A program made the position numbers and the translations under genes. Source: Ziziphus jujuba (lineage: Eukaryota > Streptophyta > Magnoliopsida > Rosales > Rhamnaceae). Taken from it: a stretch of DNA of 64,000 nucleotides. The stretch covers positions 14,105,001 to 14,169,000 of the forward strand of contig NC_083390.1 in NCBI RefSeq assembly GCF_031755915.1, in the 5' to 3' direction. The notes under the pieces are model-generated. The model was not told the origin of the DNA and did not search any database. It saw only the letters and a program-made list of their open reading frames with translations. This document shows positions 23,850 to 36,353 of this stretch, piece after piece (within the stretch, counting starts at the first letter, position 1; each line of letters opens with the position of its first letter).

Positions 23850-24934
23850 TATAGCAATAAGCTAGCGGTGGGGTTAGTTCGATCACAAGAAAATTGGCAA
23901 ATTCGCATTGGACGAACTATAACTTAGTTACACTGAAGGAAAATAACAAGAAGTCATAAATATGATGATAAACATTGCAAGCTCAGTCCAGTGTTGAACC
24001 CAAAGGGTTTAGCCAGACATAAACGAGCGACAAAAGAGTTCCATTTAATGTCCCACAGAAAAGACAAGTTCAGTAAGTCAAAACAAACAGATTCCCTTTG
24101 ATTAAGTCAATTTTCTAACTTAAAGGAACAATCAAAGAACACCATAATACAAAAAAAACATCGGAACGAAGTCATGTATGGCGAAGGGAAAAATTTTATT
24201 TACGAATAAAATTGCAAGATTAGATCGAATGACATAATTACAATAGCGAATTTATGTGCTTATTAAAAGCTACAAAGTTTGTAGTAAAAACAAGTTCTGC
24301 ATAGAAGGGTTACAAGGTGGCAGAAATTCTAATGCCATACAATTTCACCAGCTGCCCAGAGGTAACTGTGAAGATCAAAAGACGAAATTCCTCATCCCAA
24401 AGCAGATGATTAACTCCATTCATCGATTGGATCCTTTCTCTTTGAGAAGCCTAAGCACGTAGAACCTCGGAACCTTCTTCAAAAGATGCCCATGAAACTC
24501 GAAGAGGAACCATCCGAAACTGAAGAATTGATCTTCAACAGAACATTACGACGATACTTTTATTATCCAATCAAGCTTTGGAAGGAAAAATAATAACGTA
24601 GATCAAAATATTTGGTTATCGTTTTATTATCCAAACAAGTGTAAGAGCAAAAAGTGGAACTTTCTAAGTTCCATTGCATTTTGCCAAATCAAAAGCTTGA
24701 TTGAATAATAAAATGAAACCAACCTTTCATAAGAATTCTATGCAATAACATTATGGCAACAAAGGTTATAAATAGGATAGCAAGTAACATTTATCTGTAA
24801 GCGATAAAGGAGAGCAACAGAATCAAGTAAATCTACAAACATGAAAGCTTATCCATAAGCAAGCCAAATTATGTTTATCCACAAACATAATTCGATGTGT
24901 TAATAAAATTTAGAAAAAGAAAAAAAAAAGAATA
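22425..24934. other. Non-coding spacer of the Tat-like element
   Basis: This lies between integrase and the antisense gene. It has no reading frame that resembles a protein and a (TA)n tract at about 23828-23853. Such long 3' spacers are usual in Tat-lineage elements. Confidence 0.6.
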
Positions 24935-27009
24935 TCATTTATCAAGATTAGGATTTTCAGCTACAGCATCGGGAAGCTCATCTTCACCAGTAGTGTCGAG
25001 GGATTTCGAACCTGTAGAGTTAGGAGGAACCGAGCTATGTGGCACAGAATCTGGGCTCGGATCAATAGCAACCACGGACCTTCCTTCGATAGCGTTGCCA
25101 GAGATTGGACACGAGACTTCATCCTTATCCTCGACATTCGAGAGTTTGAAGACAGCATCACTCGACAATGAGGCGACAGGAGATACGACAGGTGGATTAT
25201 CAATCGCATACTTCTTTTTACATTCATTCCAATCGCGACGATTACCCTTTATCCGAACAATCAGCTTTGATAATACTCACCTAGACCATGGACCTCTTTA
25301 AGTCCCTAGAAAGCTTTAAGACTTCCACGGTTTTTTCTTCCAACATTTTAGTGGCATTCTCAGTTGTCACTGTCTTCTCCATCAGATATCTCTTTGTAAC
25401 CTCAAGCTCGAATATTAATTTGTACCTCTCCTCCTCCATTTTAGCAAGCTTCTCCTTAAATGTGAGCAGTGAAGCCTCAGCATCATGGTTCTTCTGAGAT
25501 AAAGAAGTGTTTAAGATAGTTAACCTCTTCACATTATCTTCTAAGGGCTTCACCCTTTCAGCAACTATGACACAATTATGAGCCATCAAATGCATGTGAG
25601 CTGTAGCTTGCTTCATGAGATTCGAAATAGGATAAGATACCAACTTTTGCTCATCCTTGGGAGGAAGCATGGCCATGCTAAAACTGAGTAGATTCTGCTC
25701 CGATTTACGAATTGAGAAACCTTCCAGAAAAGTAACTACCATCTCTTTTCCATTAGATGATTCGGACTGAAAGATCCTATGAATATCGCCTATGCCATTG
25801 GATTTTACCTACTTTGAAGATTGATTTCTCTCCTCTTGGGTTACAGAAGAACCAGCCAAATTTATCAAGCTAATAGGAAGGATAGAGGCGACAACCTGAG
25901 CCCCATCAGTGGTTTGCAAAATCGAGGGACCAGCTTGACACTTTTCATGCGTAACCACCTCGGCATGGGATGCTTTAGGAGCTTCTTTTCTCTTTTGGGC
26001 CTTGGCTTTGTTGGCTTCTCTAATCTTTTGAAGCCGTGATGGGTCAATGTCAGCAACAATTCTCTCATTTGCCATGTGAAGACCAGCTTTTTCAAAGTTC
26101 TCGGTAGTAAAAATCTTGGGTAAAGAGATAACTTCTATGGATGCAAGTTGAACTGAAGCTGCAATTTGATCCTCGGAATATTCCGGAAGAGAGTTCAAGT
26201 TAGGGTCTACAAAGAATAACATATACAGTCAGAAACCAAAAGAAGGAAATTCGCACATTAAAGTATAAAATGGCAAGAGAAGCTCTCCAAAAAATAAATT
26301 CCAGTCTGTTCTAACTAGCCTTAAATTAGGAACTTCGTAACCCCATTTGCCCGAAACAAAGAGATATTTTCTCTTCCAATGCTTGTCACCAGAAGAAGTA
26401 TCGGTAAATAATCTTTTGTTTCATCGAGCATGCAAAATATACCGGTGATAGTCCTAGAAAATTTCTCTTACTTCATACCAAAACAGAAAAGTGTTTGCTC
26501 GCAAGTTAATATTATGAAAATTAATTAAAATTTGGGTGGCTAGGAGAATACGCCATGCGTTGGGCATCAACTGGCCAGGAGAAAGATTGAAGTATGAAAA
26601 GAATTCGCGAATAAAAGAAGGAAGAGGAAGACGGTGACCTAAGTCAAAGAAGTATTCGTACAGACATACACAACCAGGACGACGCGAGGGCCCACATTCT
26701 TCCTTTACAGCCAAAAATTAATCTAACCGAATCAGATATCCTAAATCTACTTCGGATACTATTTAACGCATCTACAAATTTATAGATAGAGACAAAGCTA
26801 TTAGGATCGGCTTTCTTGTTCTTGGCTGAAGGAACAAATTCCTCATCTTCCCTACCTTCATCAGAAGGGATGGGATCGTGATTATGTTTCGACCTAGTTT
26901 CGGTCCAAGAAGTGTGTGAATCTTCACTAGAAAAAGACATATCACTGCTACTAACAAGCGAATCCCTATGTTCACTAGAAGTTTCAACATTATCCCTTGA
27001 GGTCGACAT
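24935..27009 (-). pseudogene. Antisense gene in the 3' region of the Tat-like element
   Basis: It runs against pol. It starts MSTSRDNVETSS (27009) with a Ser-rich acidic leader, then FVSIYKFVDALNSI. A shift near 26710 leads to a frame with HRLPLPSFIREFFSYFNLSP and LMPNAWRILLA. This matches the 'putative gypsy type transposon' domain (Pfam PF04195) as I know it. KHWKRKYLFVSGKWG follows with stops around it. Later open parts are 25809-26222 (basic, KAKAQKRKEAPK), 25281-25742 (heptad-like coiled coil, LEEKTVEVLKLSRDL) and 24935-25168 (acidic, Ser/Pro-rich). Function in the element is unknown. Related antisense genes occur in Grande and RIRE2. Here it is broken by at least two shifts and several stops. 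Confidence 0.75.
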
Positions 27010-27433
27010 CTAAAGCAGATGAAAGGAAGTAGGTACACAACAAAGAGAAAATCAAAATCAAAAGTTACGGCTAGAGAACTAACCAGAAAGGCAAAAGGAG
27101 AACCAAATGTGAAAGTGACTAGATGAAAAAGAGAAGTAAAAAGTTCAAAGGACCCATGCCAAATCTTCTTCGGTTCGCACAGTTTTTGAGAAGAAATAAT
27201 AAATTTCTGGTTAGGGCTCCACTAGACTCCACAAGATAACGAGTTACAAATTAAAGAGAAAATTTGCTTAATAATAACCTTAAGGAAAGCTTACAGCCGT
27301 TTGCTATGTATCCAACAGTTGGGATCGATAAGCGTCATTTTAGGGAAGATTGAAAAGACAGAGAAATCAAAAGGTGTCACACCTGATAAGGTTACAACTC
27401 TTCCAATTGATATAACCCTACACTCGTAAGAGT

Positions 27434-27450
27434 TTGGGCCGGGAGGGGCT
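27434..27450 (+). promoter_or_regulatory. Polypurine tract before the 3' LTR
   Basis: A G-rich block (GGGCCGGGAGGGG) lies directly upstream of the 3' LTR, three to four bases from its TG start. It is at the place where plus-strand DNA synthesis is primed. It includes two C residues, so it is not a pure purine run. Confidence 0.65.
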
Positions 27451-27453
27451 AAC

Positions 27454-28124
27454 TGTATGGGTAAAATAATTTGATAGGAACACTTCGCAAAACACATAAG
27501 TAAAGTTTGTCTAATGAGCAGCCACATCAGCGGTAATATCCTAATAGTTACAATATCTCGGTTATGAAGGGGCGGCATAAGTCAAAACCCGATGTATCCG
27601 AGATAATTAACTTCAGACTTATCAGTCGAGACAAATTGTCTGAAAAGCAAGACATGATGAGGCAGTATCCGATATAAAAAAAAGAACTACCTAAAACCCG
27701 AAATAAACACATAAACAAAACAATGCATGAGTAAATATTGGGATTTCTAATCAAGATGGGTCAAGATCTCGCAGAATCATTTCAAACAGAATTCAAACGG
27801 AGTACAAATCGGGTCGAGAGAACCCTCAAAATCTTCCTAAGAATGTGCTTCAAATTGATTCAAAAACATATTCAAACGGTTATAAAGGTGACAATGGCAC
27901 CCCCATTCAAGGTATGCTAAAAAATATAAAAACTACAGTTATTTTCACATCAACTATGAGTTCGTATTTTGATTTGAGCGTTGGAGTGCCTTTGGCCGGT
28001 ACCACACCGATGCCAAGGTCACCTTTGCTCTTCTATCCCTTGTTTTGCAGTTCCATATCATGCATCCCAGTTGCCACATCAGCATTTTGCCTAGCTGGAA
28101 GCTATCCACATTTAAGCATCAACA
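27454..28124 (+). repeat. 3' LTR of the Tat-like element
   Basis: The LTR is 671 bp, TGTATGGG to TCAACA, and carries TATAAAGG at 27881-27888. It differs from the 5' LTR by one roughly 24-bp indel and many scattered substitutions, so the insertion is not recent. It is followed by the AGTAC target duplication. Confidence 0.92.
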
Positions 28125-28129
28125 AGTAC

Positions 28130-29160
28130 TTTAATATCTATATATCTATTTACAATAAATATTGTTTTATTCCTTTATATTATATTTTTACCTTTTCCAA
28201 CACTTATAAAGCAAAAGTGTCTTTAATGGAAATCGACTAATGGCATGAAGTGTTTCTAAATTGTTTCAAATCACAAGGTACATTTTAAAGTAACGATAAA
28301 CTAAAAGAGATCCATATGAAAATATCATTTTAAAAAAATTCATTATGGCTCTCGCCTTGTCTAAGGCCCCAGTTGAACTAACTAAGCCATGTCCATATTG
28401 TTTATCAAAGTTTTTTACAAAATGATCTCCATTATCTTGCTGCTATTTTTTGAAACTCTCATATGTAATATGATATGATATTAGCGTATAAATAGGCAGC
28501 ATAAGATTAGAGGAATGACAAGTTTGGAAAATATACATTTATTCTTTTTTTTCTTTTTAATAGTGGCATAATATTAGAGGAATGACAAGCTTAGACTTAC
28601 ATTTTTTTTTATTTTTTATCAATTGGGGAAGAGATTTTAGGACTATCTAATTAAATTCGAAATTTAAAGTTATCATTAATAGTCATTGTCAATTATAATA
28701 TTTTAAGAGATCACTCTCTTGTATTTACTTTCCATTAGGTTTTTTTTTTTCCAAAGTTTTATTAGATTTATAACACAATTACCTCATCATTAACACTAAA
28801 ATTATGTTTAGCATATAGAATGATTTTTTCTAATATTAAAAAAAAAACACTATTCATAATTTTGTTAAAAAAATAAAAGAAATAGATAATTCTATTGATC
28901 TATTTGAATATTATCTTGAATTAGACTCGGTGTTTAAACTTTATAAAAGTTTTTACTTTTCAAAAACAACAAATTTGATAAAAACTAATTAAAAGTCAAA
29001 TTTTATAGCTATTGATGCATTTTAAATTTAGAATAATCAATCCAAATTTTAATATATTTTAAATATGGTAAGTATATTTATCCTTCAAATGAAGGTATAA
29101 AAATTCCGAACGTTTTGAAATGAATAGAAATTGCTTATACTGTGGCATAAGTATTCTTAT
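28130..29160. other. AT-rich intergenic DNA, no gene seen
   Basis: A short direct repeat ('attagaggaatgacaag') occurs at about 28507 and 28573, 66 bp apart. Nothing else is recognised. Confidence 0.5.
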
Positions 29161-30479
29161 TGATTGTGAAAAATTTAACATTCACAATTCTGTGTTTCAT
29201 TTATACCTGATTAATGATATAAGAGTTTATTGAAATATAATTCGACCAATTCAAGGCTGTATAACATATAATTACAATCCCTTAGTACAAGAAACATCCT
29301 TTAGTTCCAATTATATTTGAGGAGAAAATGGTTTTGAAAATAATATTGCAGCTGCAGTCATAGGAATTATCGAACTTCCTATCTACTCCATTTAAAAGAA
29401 CTAAACCACTTGTAGTTTTGAAAATGATTTTGTTTTGTTTGTTTGAAAAATTTGGATTTAAGTTTAAAACTTTGCAATTTCGGAAAAATTTAGATGGTTT
29501 ATTTGAAATTTGAACGGCACCTAGCATTGTACTAGGTTGTTTACATATCTTTTACGAAATCAAGTCAATTGTAGTTCACTGGAAATATTTTGGAAATTTT
29601 TTGGAACTTTGGATTGATTTATAACCTGAGAATATTTGATTAGGTTGTTTGATTTTGAAAACTTTGAAGGAACAATTTTTATTAATTTTTTTTGGCTAAA
29701 AGACTTATGTATCATAAGAACTAAGAGATATCATAACTAGGTTGATACTTTTTAAAATTTCAATCATATGTAAGCATCCTTTAACATTTATTTGATCGCT
29801 CTTGATTTAGTGAAGATAGTCAAATAATTTTTCCTTTACTGAATTTATTATCTGACAATTCTTGGTTTAAGTTGAGTTTAATGCCAAGTAATAAATTCAT
29901 AGTTTGATATTTGAAAATAGTTATCCTTCTATTTGAATCAGATTTTTTATTAGTCATTTATTTGATTAGACTATTAATCTGAAACTCCTTTTTAAATTGT
30001 TCTTTAACAATTTTTTAATTTTATTGATCTATTAAAATATTTAAGAATTAATAGTCTTCTAAAATTAATTGAATTTTTTTATTTGACATTTAATTTGATT
30101 GTATGTCAATAATTTTAACAGGCAATCCTTTTTTTTTTTTTTAACGTTGAAAGATAGTTAATTTTAAATTAAAATGTCTATTTGATATATTAGACAATTT
30201 GGACCTTTGATTTATGATCCGATAAACTAATTTAATTGAATTATTTGTTTGAATTGGTAGCCTTATTATTTATTTAGATTTGGGTTTTAATAATCATTAG
30301 ACTTTGACTTTAAATAGACCTAGACAATAAAAAAAAATGTGGATCTTTAATTAAAAAAATTTATTTATATTTGATTAGACTTTAAATCCTTTGATTTTAA
30401 GCTTTAAGCTTTGGACTTTAAGACCTTATTAGATTATATTTAATAATTTAAGTTGCATTTTTTAATGGGTTTTCACAAT

Positions 30480-32650
30480 TATTACTCCTCTAAACCTTGA
30501 TAAAAACAGAAACTCTTTATCCATTTCAACTGTTCAGTACATAAGAAATTTCCTTTTAAACCCTTGGACATCTTATTAATTTTAAAAATAATTTTGTCAT
30601 CAACTTTGTATACCCCACCAACCTTTACTTACCACTAAACACCTATTTAAAACACTATGATACATAAATCCCCATTTTGCATTTTTTTATTTGGAAAATG
30701 CCACCATTCTAAATAAAAAAGCTGAAGCTTTGTTCAATCTCCAGTATTGTGCTACAATAACAAAAGAATAAAATCTAGAATCTACCAAAGGTAATTCAGG
30801 ACAATTTTTGTCCACGGTAGTGGTGAAGATGATGCTTTTTAGAAAACTGTCATACTGCACGTACAAAAGACGATGGTTTTATAAAATCTGTCGCCATTGT
30901 CACTGTTCCGAACAATTTTCATCGGAATTTCCCACATGTGAAAATTATTTTATATATATATATTTACTATGTATTTTATATAAAAAGAATTCATTAGAAT
31001 GTCATAATTACAACTTAATAGTAAACTATATAAAAATGAAAAATAAAATATAAAACTACAATATTATACTAAAGTGGTGTGGATAGTATTTAAATTAATA
31101 ATATGAAATAAATAAAAATAAAAAAGATGATCAAATATATTATACTAACATTAAAGACAATTATATTTAATACAAAATCTACATGGTCAACATATTAATA
31201 ATTACATAAAAAATTATTAAAGAGATATATATTTTAATAATTACTTTTTATATTTTACATTTTAAAATAAAAATGAAAATGAATCTAACAGTTTTCAATC
31301 GTCCAAGAGTTTCATGCGGTATTAAGAATGTATTTATAAAATATAATATAATTATAATAATTATTTTATATATTTTAATTAATAAATAATTTTATCAAAT
31401 ATGTATTTTTTTGCATGTTTTTATCAATAATAGTTTATTTATGATCATTATTGCATATACTATAAATCAAATAATTAAATAAAATATAATATACATTCAA
31501 TATTTTAGTAATTTTTATTATCAACTTGATAATTGATTGATTAAATAAATTAATCCAAACGTTTAAAAAAAGTTCTATTTTTTAAAATAAATTTTTATTA
31601 TTTTTTGAGCTTTTATCAATATTTGATATTTTTCAATATTTTTATAAAATTTTTTATATTTTAAATTTTTGATATTTCTGTCGATATCAAAATTTGAACA
31701 TTGATATAATGTAATCATAATAGTTATTTATATATCTTAATTAATAAATAATTTTATCAAATATATATTTTTTTGCATATTTTTATTAATAATAATTTAT
31801 ATATGATTATTACTACATATACTATAAATCAGTTAACGAAGAAAAATATAATATTCAATTAATATTTTAACAATTTTATAGTCAATTTGATAATTGGTTG
31901 GCTAAATAAACTAAATTTAATATTTCAATAAAAAAATTATTTTTTTAAATAAATTTCAGTCAATTTCAATAATTTTATAAATTTTTATTGATAATCAATA
32001 TTTTTTAATATTTTTTAATATTTTTTAAAAATTTCTAAATATTTCAATCACTGAAATTTTGAACCTTATTTACACCTACATAACTATAAGGAGGATAATA
32101 CTATCACTGCTATTTTGTTTACGTCTTCGTTTGTGTTTTTCCACACCTGCCATGTTATCTGTGGCCCTTCTTTTTTTTTCTTTTTCTTTTTTTCCTTTTT
32201 TTTTATTTTTATTTTTTTGTTTTCAACTATTCTCATGGCATCTGTTTTAGAAATTTTAGCAGAGAAATTTATTTGGATTTGTTTGTTCTTTTGGTTGGAT
32301 TTGTTTTTATTTTTATTTCTATTTTGGATTTAGGTTTTGATATGTGCCATGACAATAGATCTTGGATTTGATTTTTTTGTTATTATAGCACGATAATGGA
32401 GGTGGAAACGAAGCTTTTTGCATTTTTATTTAAAATCACAATTTATGTGATTTTTATCAAAAAATTCACAAAATCACGATTTATGTGCCATAGGGTTTTA
32501 AATGGGTGTTTAGTGGATAAGTAGCAGTAGGTGGGTTGTATAAGGTTGAAGACAAAGTTATTTTCGGAATTGATAAGATGTCCACAGGTTTCAAGATAAA
32601 TTTCTTCGTATTGAACAGTTGAAATGGACAAAAATAAAAAATTCAACATT
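30480..32650. other. Insertion in the left LTR-like repeat, with internal duplication
   Basis: This segment is absent from the right copy at the matching place. It contains an imperfect duplication: about 31320-31570 and 31705-31920 share 'attaataaataattttatcaaat', 'gattattactacatatactataaatca'-like and 'gataattg.ttg.ctaaataaa' blocks in parts, spaced roughly 380 bp. The 'gatatttctgtcgatatcaaaattt' phrase near 31670 resembles words near 5850 and 6900. No coding potential is seen. Confidence 0.5.
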
Positions 32651-32914
32651 GTAGGTTGTCTTTACCAAGGCTTGAAAAGGGTAATAATAGTAAAAACCCC
32701 TTTTCAATAAAACCTGACAGCCTATTGAATTGGATTATAAGCTGAAAAGTCCTTTTTTAATATTTAGGCTTCTAGTCAAAAGCAACCATTTTTGAGCTAT
32801 GGGCCTATAAGATTAAAGGCCAATTTAGTTCTATAATAGATTACGTCCATTTAGAATCTTGAAATTAAGCATAGTTTTGATTTAAAAGATCGCTTGTAGT
32901 AAATTGAGGTTGGA

Positions 32915-32984
32915 ATTAGGATTGAGATTGGGATTGGATTAGATAAGAATAATACAGTTTTGTGTTTGGTGTCAATTGGGTAGA

Positions 32985-33015
<31 letters not shown>

Positions 33016-33560
33016 GAAAAGATAATAAGAGAAAAAAAAATTGAAGCTATAATTGATAATAAAAAAAAAAAACAAAGACTAAAAAAAGAATAACAGAATA
33101 AAGATTGAAAAAATAAATGGATGACTAAAAAAAACGAAAGAAACAAAAGAAAAGGAAGATGATATATAAAAAAAAAAAAAGGATGATAAAAAATTTTAAA
33201 AATAAGGAAAGAAAATGAAAGATGAAGAGAAGAAAAAAAAAGTTGATATTGTTTTGGGGGGGGGGGGGGGGGGAGAGGAAGAAACAAGGACTTAAAAAAT
33301 TAAAAAAAATTAAAAAAAAAAAAAAAAAAAACTGGAGAAGCAAAGATTTAAAACCAAAAAAAAAAAAAAAAAAAAAAAAAGTCACAAAAGTCAAATCTGA
33401 GTATGATAAAATTATTCCAATTGTTTACATGGAATTAGTTATCTCATTCTATGGGAATTGATTGATAGGTCCAGAATTTTTTAATCTTGTCAAATACTCA
33501 TATTAAACATGAAATGGGATATCTTATCCCAATCCAATTTAAATTTTTACATATTGAACA
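32915..33560. mobile_element. A-rich MITE-like element inside the LTR repeat
   Basis: The left part has 'gattgggattggattagataag' and the right part 'cttatcccaatccaattt', which are partial inverted repeats. The core holds (TA)n, long A-runs and a run of about 17 G at 33256-33272. It is absent from the right LTR-like copy and shares its order of blocks with window positions 1-420. Class unassigned. Confidence 0.5.
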
Positions 33561-34060
33561 GGCCTAATTCAAACATCCATTAATTTAATGGGATAAAAAA
33601 AAATCAAAAATTAATTTGCTAGCTTAAGTAAAATTAAAATGCAATAAAAAAATTTACTACCAAATGTACCCACCTTTATCCAACTATACTTGGAGTAAAA
33701 ACAGCTTTAAATATTTTATTTTGATTTTATATCAAAATCCTTTATTTAAATGCAGTGAATTGATTTTGATAAAAGAATTGGACGAGAGGTGAAATTGCAA
33801 AGTAAATTAGAATTAAACCATGTCTTTATTGGCTCAATTTTAATTTTTTCCTTTTAATTTTATTTTTTGGTCGATTTCCCCTTTTTACCAATTCTTTTGT
33901 TTTCGCTGTTATTCTAAATTCAACGTTTTTCTCGTGTCCTTTTTTAATTCTTTTTTTTTTTTTTTGGCTTTTTGTCTTTTGGCCTTTTTTTTTTTTTTCT
34001 ATTTTGTTTTTTGTTACTCCTTTCATTATCTCTTTTATTCCCTGCACATTTTTTTGTATT

Positions 34061-35515
34061 TTGTTTATTTTAAATAAAATAAAATATTGGATAAAATACT
34101 GGATAAAATACGTTTTTTTAAGGATTTTATCCGTATTTGATGATTTTTGGGTTGGAGGAAAAAGACCTTTTTTAATAATTTTCGTATGGATTTTACAATT
34201 TTACAATGTACAATATGAGGTAATTGTTTTGTCCCTTTTTATATTAGTAACACAGTAAATTTTATATCAATGTTCATAGATTAAGAAGATACTTGCAGAA
34301 TCCCCATGATCTTTAACATCAATAATAAATAAAATAAAATCTTAGAAAATTTATGGGATTTTTAAAGTAAGATTTTTAAACCTCTATTCATGATGCCTGT
34401 TTGGAATACTTACAGGATTCCCAAAGGCTAGAATATTGATCGTTATTTACCAATACTCATACCTATGGAAATCAGAAAATTGGGAAATAAATCTAGACCA
34501 AAACATTAGTAAGTAATTGATGATGCCATTTAGGAATACCTACAGGATTCCTTCATACCAGAATTTTGGTAAATAAATCTATAGGTGTATAGAAGAAGAA
34601 ATAGATAAAATAAAAGAAGTCGCTTGATTACCTTTCTTTTTTTCTTCTAAAAAGCCTTTTCTTTTCTTTTTCTTTTTTTCTTTGGAGGATGTCAAAACCT
34701 TTTTCCTCTCTCTCTCTCTCTCTTTGTATTTTTTTCAGCATTTTCCCACTTTTTGCCAACCTTTTTTTTAACTTCTAAATTCCCAACTAACTATAAAAGA
34801 AAGGAACCAGATAAAATAGTTGAATTTCAATTTAGATTTTTGAAATTCAATTTTGTAATTTGAAAATCAAATTAAATCTTTTAAAACTAAATTTGATTTT
34901 TCATTTTCATAATTCAACTTGGTTAAAGAATTTGATTTGGGAATAACTTCTTTCCATAAATCTCTTTCCTTATCTTATCTCCTTTTTTTTTTTTTAATTT
35001 CTTTTTCCTTTTTGAAATTTTTTTTTGTTCATCAGTTGCTCCTTTCAAGCAAATGCACGGTAATTTACGTGCGCGTGAAATGCTTGAATCCTAACTTTCT
35101 TTCTTCATCTTGAGTGATTTCGTTGAGAAGACAAGTTGGACAAAGCTTTCAATCTTTTGGGGTATAAAGAACTTTCAGTCATATTTGAGGAGTAGATTAC
35201 ATCAATATTTCTGGCGAGCTTTGTAAAATTTAACCTCTTTGTCTAAGATTTATTAAGAACAAAATGCATTTTAGTACTTTCTACTTTTAATCTTTTTTAG
35301 TTTGAAGTTTGTAAAAAAGTTTTTTTATAAATAATACCATTTACTATCTAAATCGTTAAAACAAAACGATTTCTGTTTAAAACTCGTCATGTGAGTTACA
35401 TGTGACAAATAAATTCATTTTTTTAATATTTTCTTGTTTTTCTGAAAAATTGAAAATGGAAAAATGTTTTGAAAATCAAAAATCTAAAACTCATCATTAA
35501 AGCTTCTGTCCCCCA
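34061..35515. other. AT-rich DNA with imperfect 130-bp duplication
   Basis: 'tgatgcc' followed by 'ggaatac.tacaggattcc' occurs at about 34391 and 34521, each followed by related sequence ending 'gaaataaatcta' or 'gtaaataaatcta'. The rest is pyrimidine-rich and shows no gene. Confidence 0.5.
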
Positions 35516-36353
35516 AACCTTCTGTCAGTAGAGTTTCAAGCTCAAACTCAAGGAAGCACTGGAACCTAAAAAAAGTCATCTCTCCTCTTACGGGTTAAAA
35601 CAAGATAAAGAGGACTGAACCTAAGCAACCCAAAAATGATGAAGTCTAGGAAAAAAATTTGTATGCCACCATGATGGAATTGAAATCAAAACTTTAGAAA
35701 ATATGATTGAAATGAAAATTGTGCTATCGAATCACTACCACCTCCTCCATCATCATCTCCCAAGTCTTCATCCCTTCTGAACTCTTTATCATTTTCATCC
35801 TATGAAGAAGAGGATGATCAAGAGGAGTCTAAATATACCAGTGAATCGGATTTTGACTCTTCCACTGAAGACAATGAAATGGAACATGCAGGAGATGTAG
35901 AGACTGTGGATGGAGATGTGAAAAGGATGGACAAAAAGTCTTGGATGGTTTGTAATGAAAAGGATTGCCAGTCTTCAAAATTAAAGTTGGGGAGGTGATA
36001 GGTAGTTGACATGCAATCTGAAAATAATGGTCCAAGGAGTCTAGAATTTAGGAGAGGAAAAGTGTTAGTGGAGAACTCAAATGTCAAACTTGATGCTCGA
36101 AGGTGAAGCTTTAAGAGGAGAGATGGAGTTGATGACAATCGTACTAAAACCAATCCAGAAAAAAGTCGTTTTGAAGCATCAAGATTTGCAGGGGAAGAAA
36201 CAAGAACAGGGTATGTTTAACAATGTCATCGAAGAAACAGCAAGCAAACTCGTTGAAACACGGAAGAGCAAGGTTAAGGCCTTGTTCGGTGCTTGTGAAA
36301 TGGTGATCTCGCTCCAAGATAGCAAACCTTCCGCCAAGACAGTCATTTGAGTT
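35516..36353 (+). pseudogene. C-terminal fragment of a plant calmodulin-binding protein
   Basis: In plants this family (Pfam CaM_binding, e.g. At5g39380-like and PICBP) binds Ca2+-calmodulin through a C-terminal domain. From about 35740 a Ser-rich then acidic part (SLSFSSYEEEDDQEESKYTS) leads to paired RRGK motifs (FRRGKVLVENSN), and the domain end follows: LKHQDLQGKK, FNNVIEETASKLVETRKSKV, and VISLQDSKPSAKTV with a stop at 36348-36350. One frame holds TGA TAG at 35996-36001 and TGA at 36104-36106. An extra base in the A-run at 36159-36164 shifts the rest. Traces upstream to about 35516 are weaker. The N-terminal majority is absent. It lies between two LTR-like repeats and opposes the gag remnant, so capture or retroposition is possible. 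Confidence 0.8.

Larger units (their letters stand above)
17846..28124 (+). mobile_element. Ty3/gypsy LTR retrotransposon, Tat-like, with antisense gene
   Basis: This is a full-length but inactive element of 10.28 kb. Both LTRs begin TGTATGGG and end TCAACA, and a perfect 5-bp target duplication AGTAC flanks it (17841-17845 and 28125-28129). Order on the plus strand is gag, then reverse transcriptase, RNase H and integrase, which is the gypsy order. A roughly 5-kb region between integrase and the 3' LTR carries a long gene on the minus strand. That layout is known from Tat-lineage elements such as Grande and RIRE2. The protease and the end of gag are missing, and all coding parts carry stops or shifts. 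Confidence 0.93.
29160..34060 (-). repeat. Left long direct repeat, probable LTR, with nested insertions
   Basis: Blocks at 29160-30470, 32690-32890 and 33560-34050 match, in the same order and orientation, blocks at 40180-41330, 41640-41810 and 41815-42070. Shared phrases include 'aggagaaaatg.ttttg', 'gctatgggcctata' and 'atttgctagctta'. The left copy is longer because other DNA sits in it at about 30480-32650 and 32915-33560. Direct orientation with a gag remnant between them suggests LTRs of one old gypsy element read on the minus strand. Borders and target duplication could not be fixed. Confidence 0.55.

Noticed and set aside
32916..33461. Overlapping Phe/Pro/Lys-rich open frames on both strands
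   Set aside because: They arise from A-, T- and G-homopolymers of a non-coding repeat.
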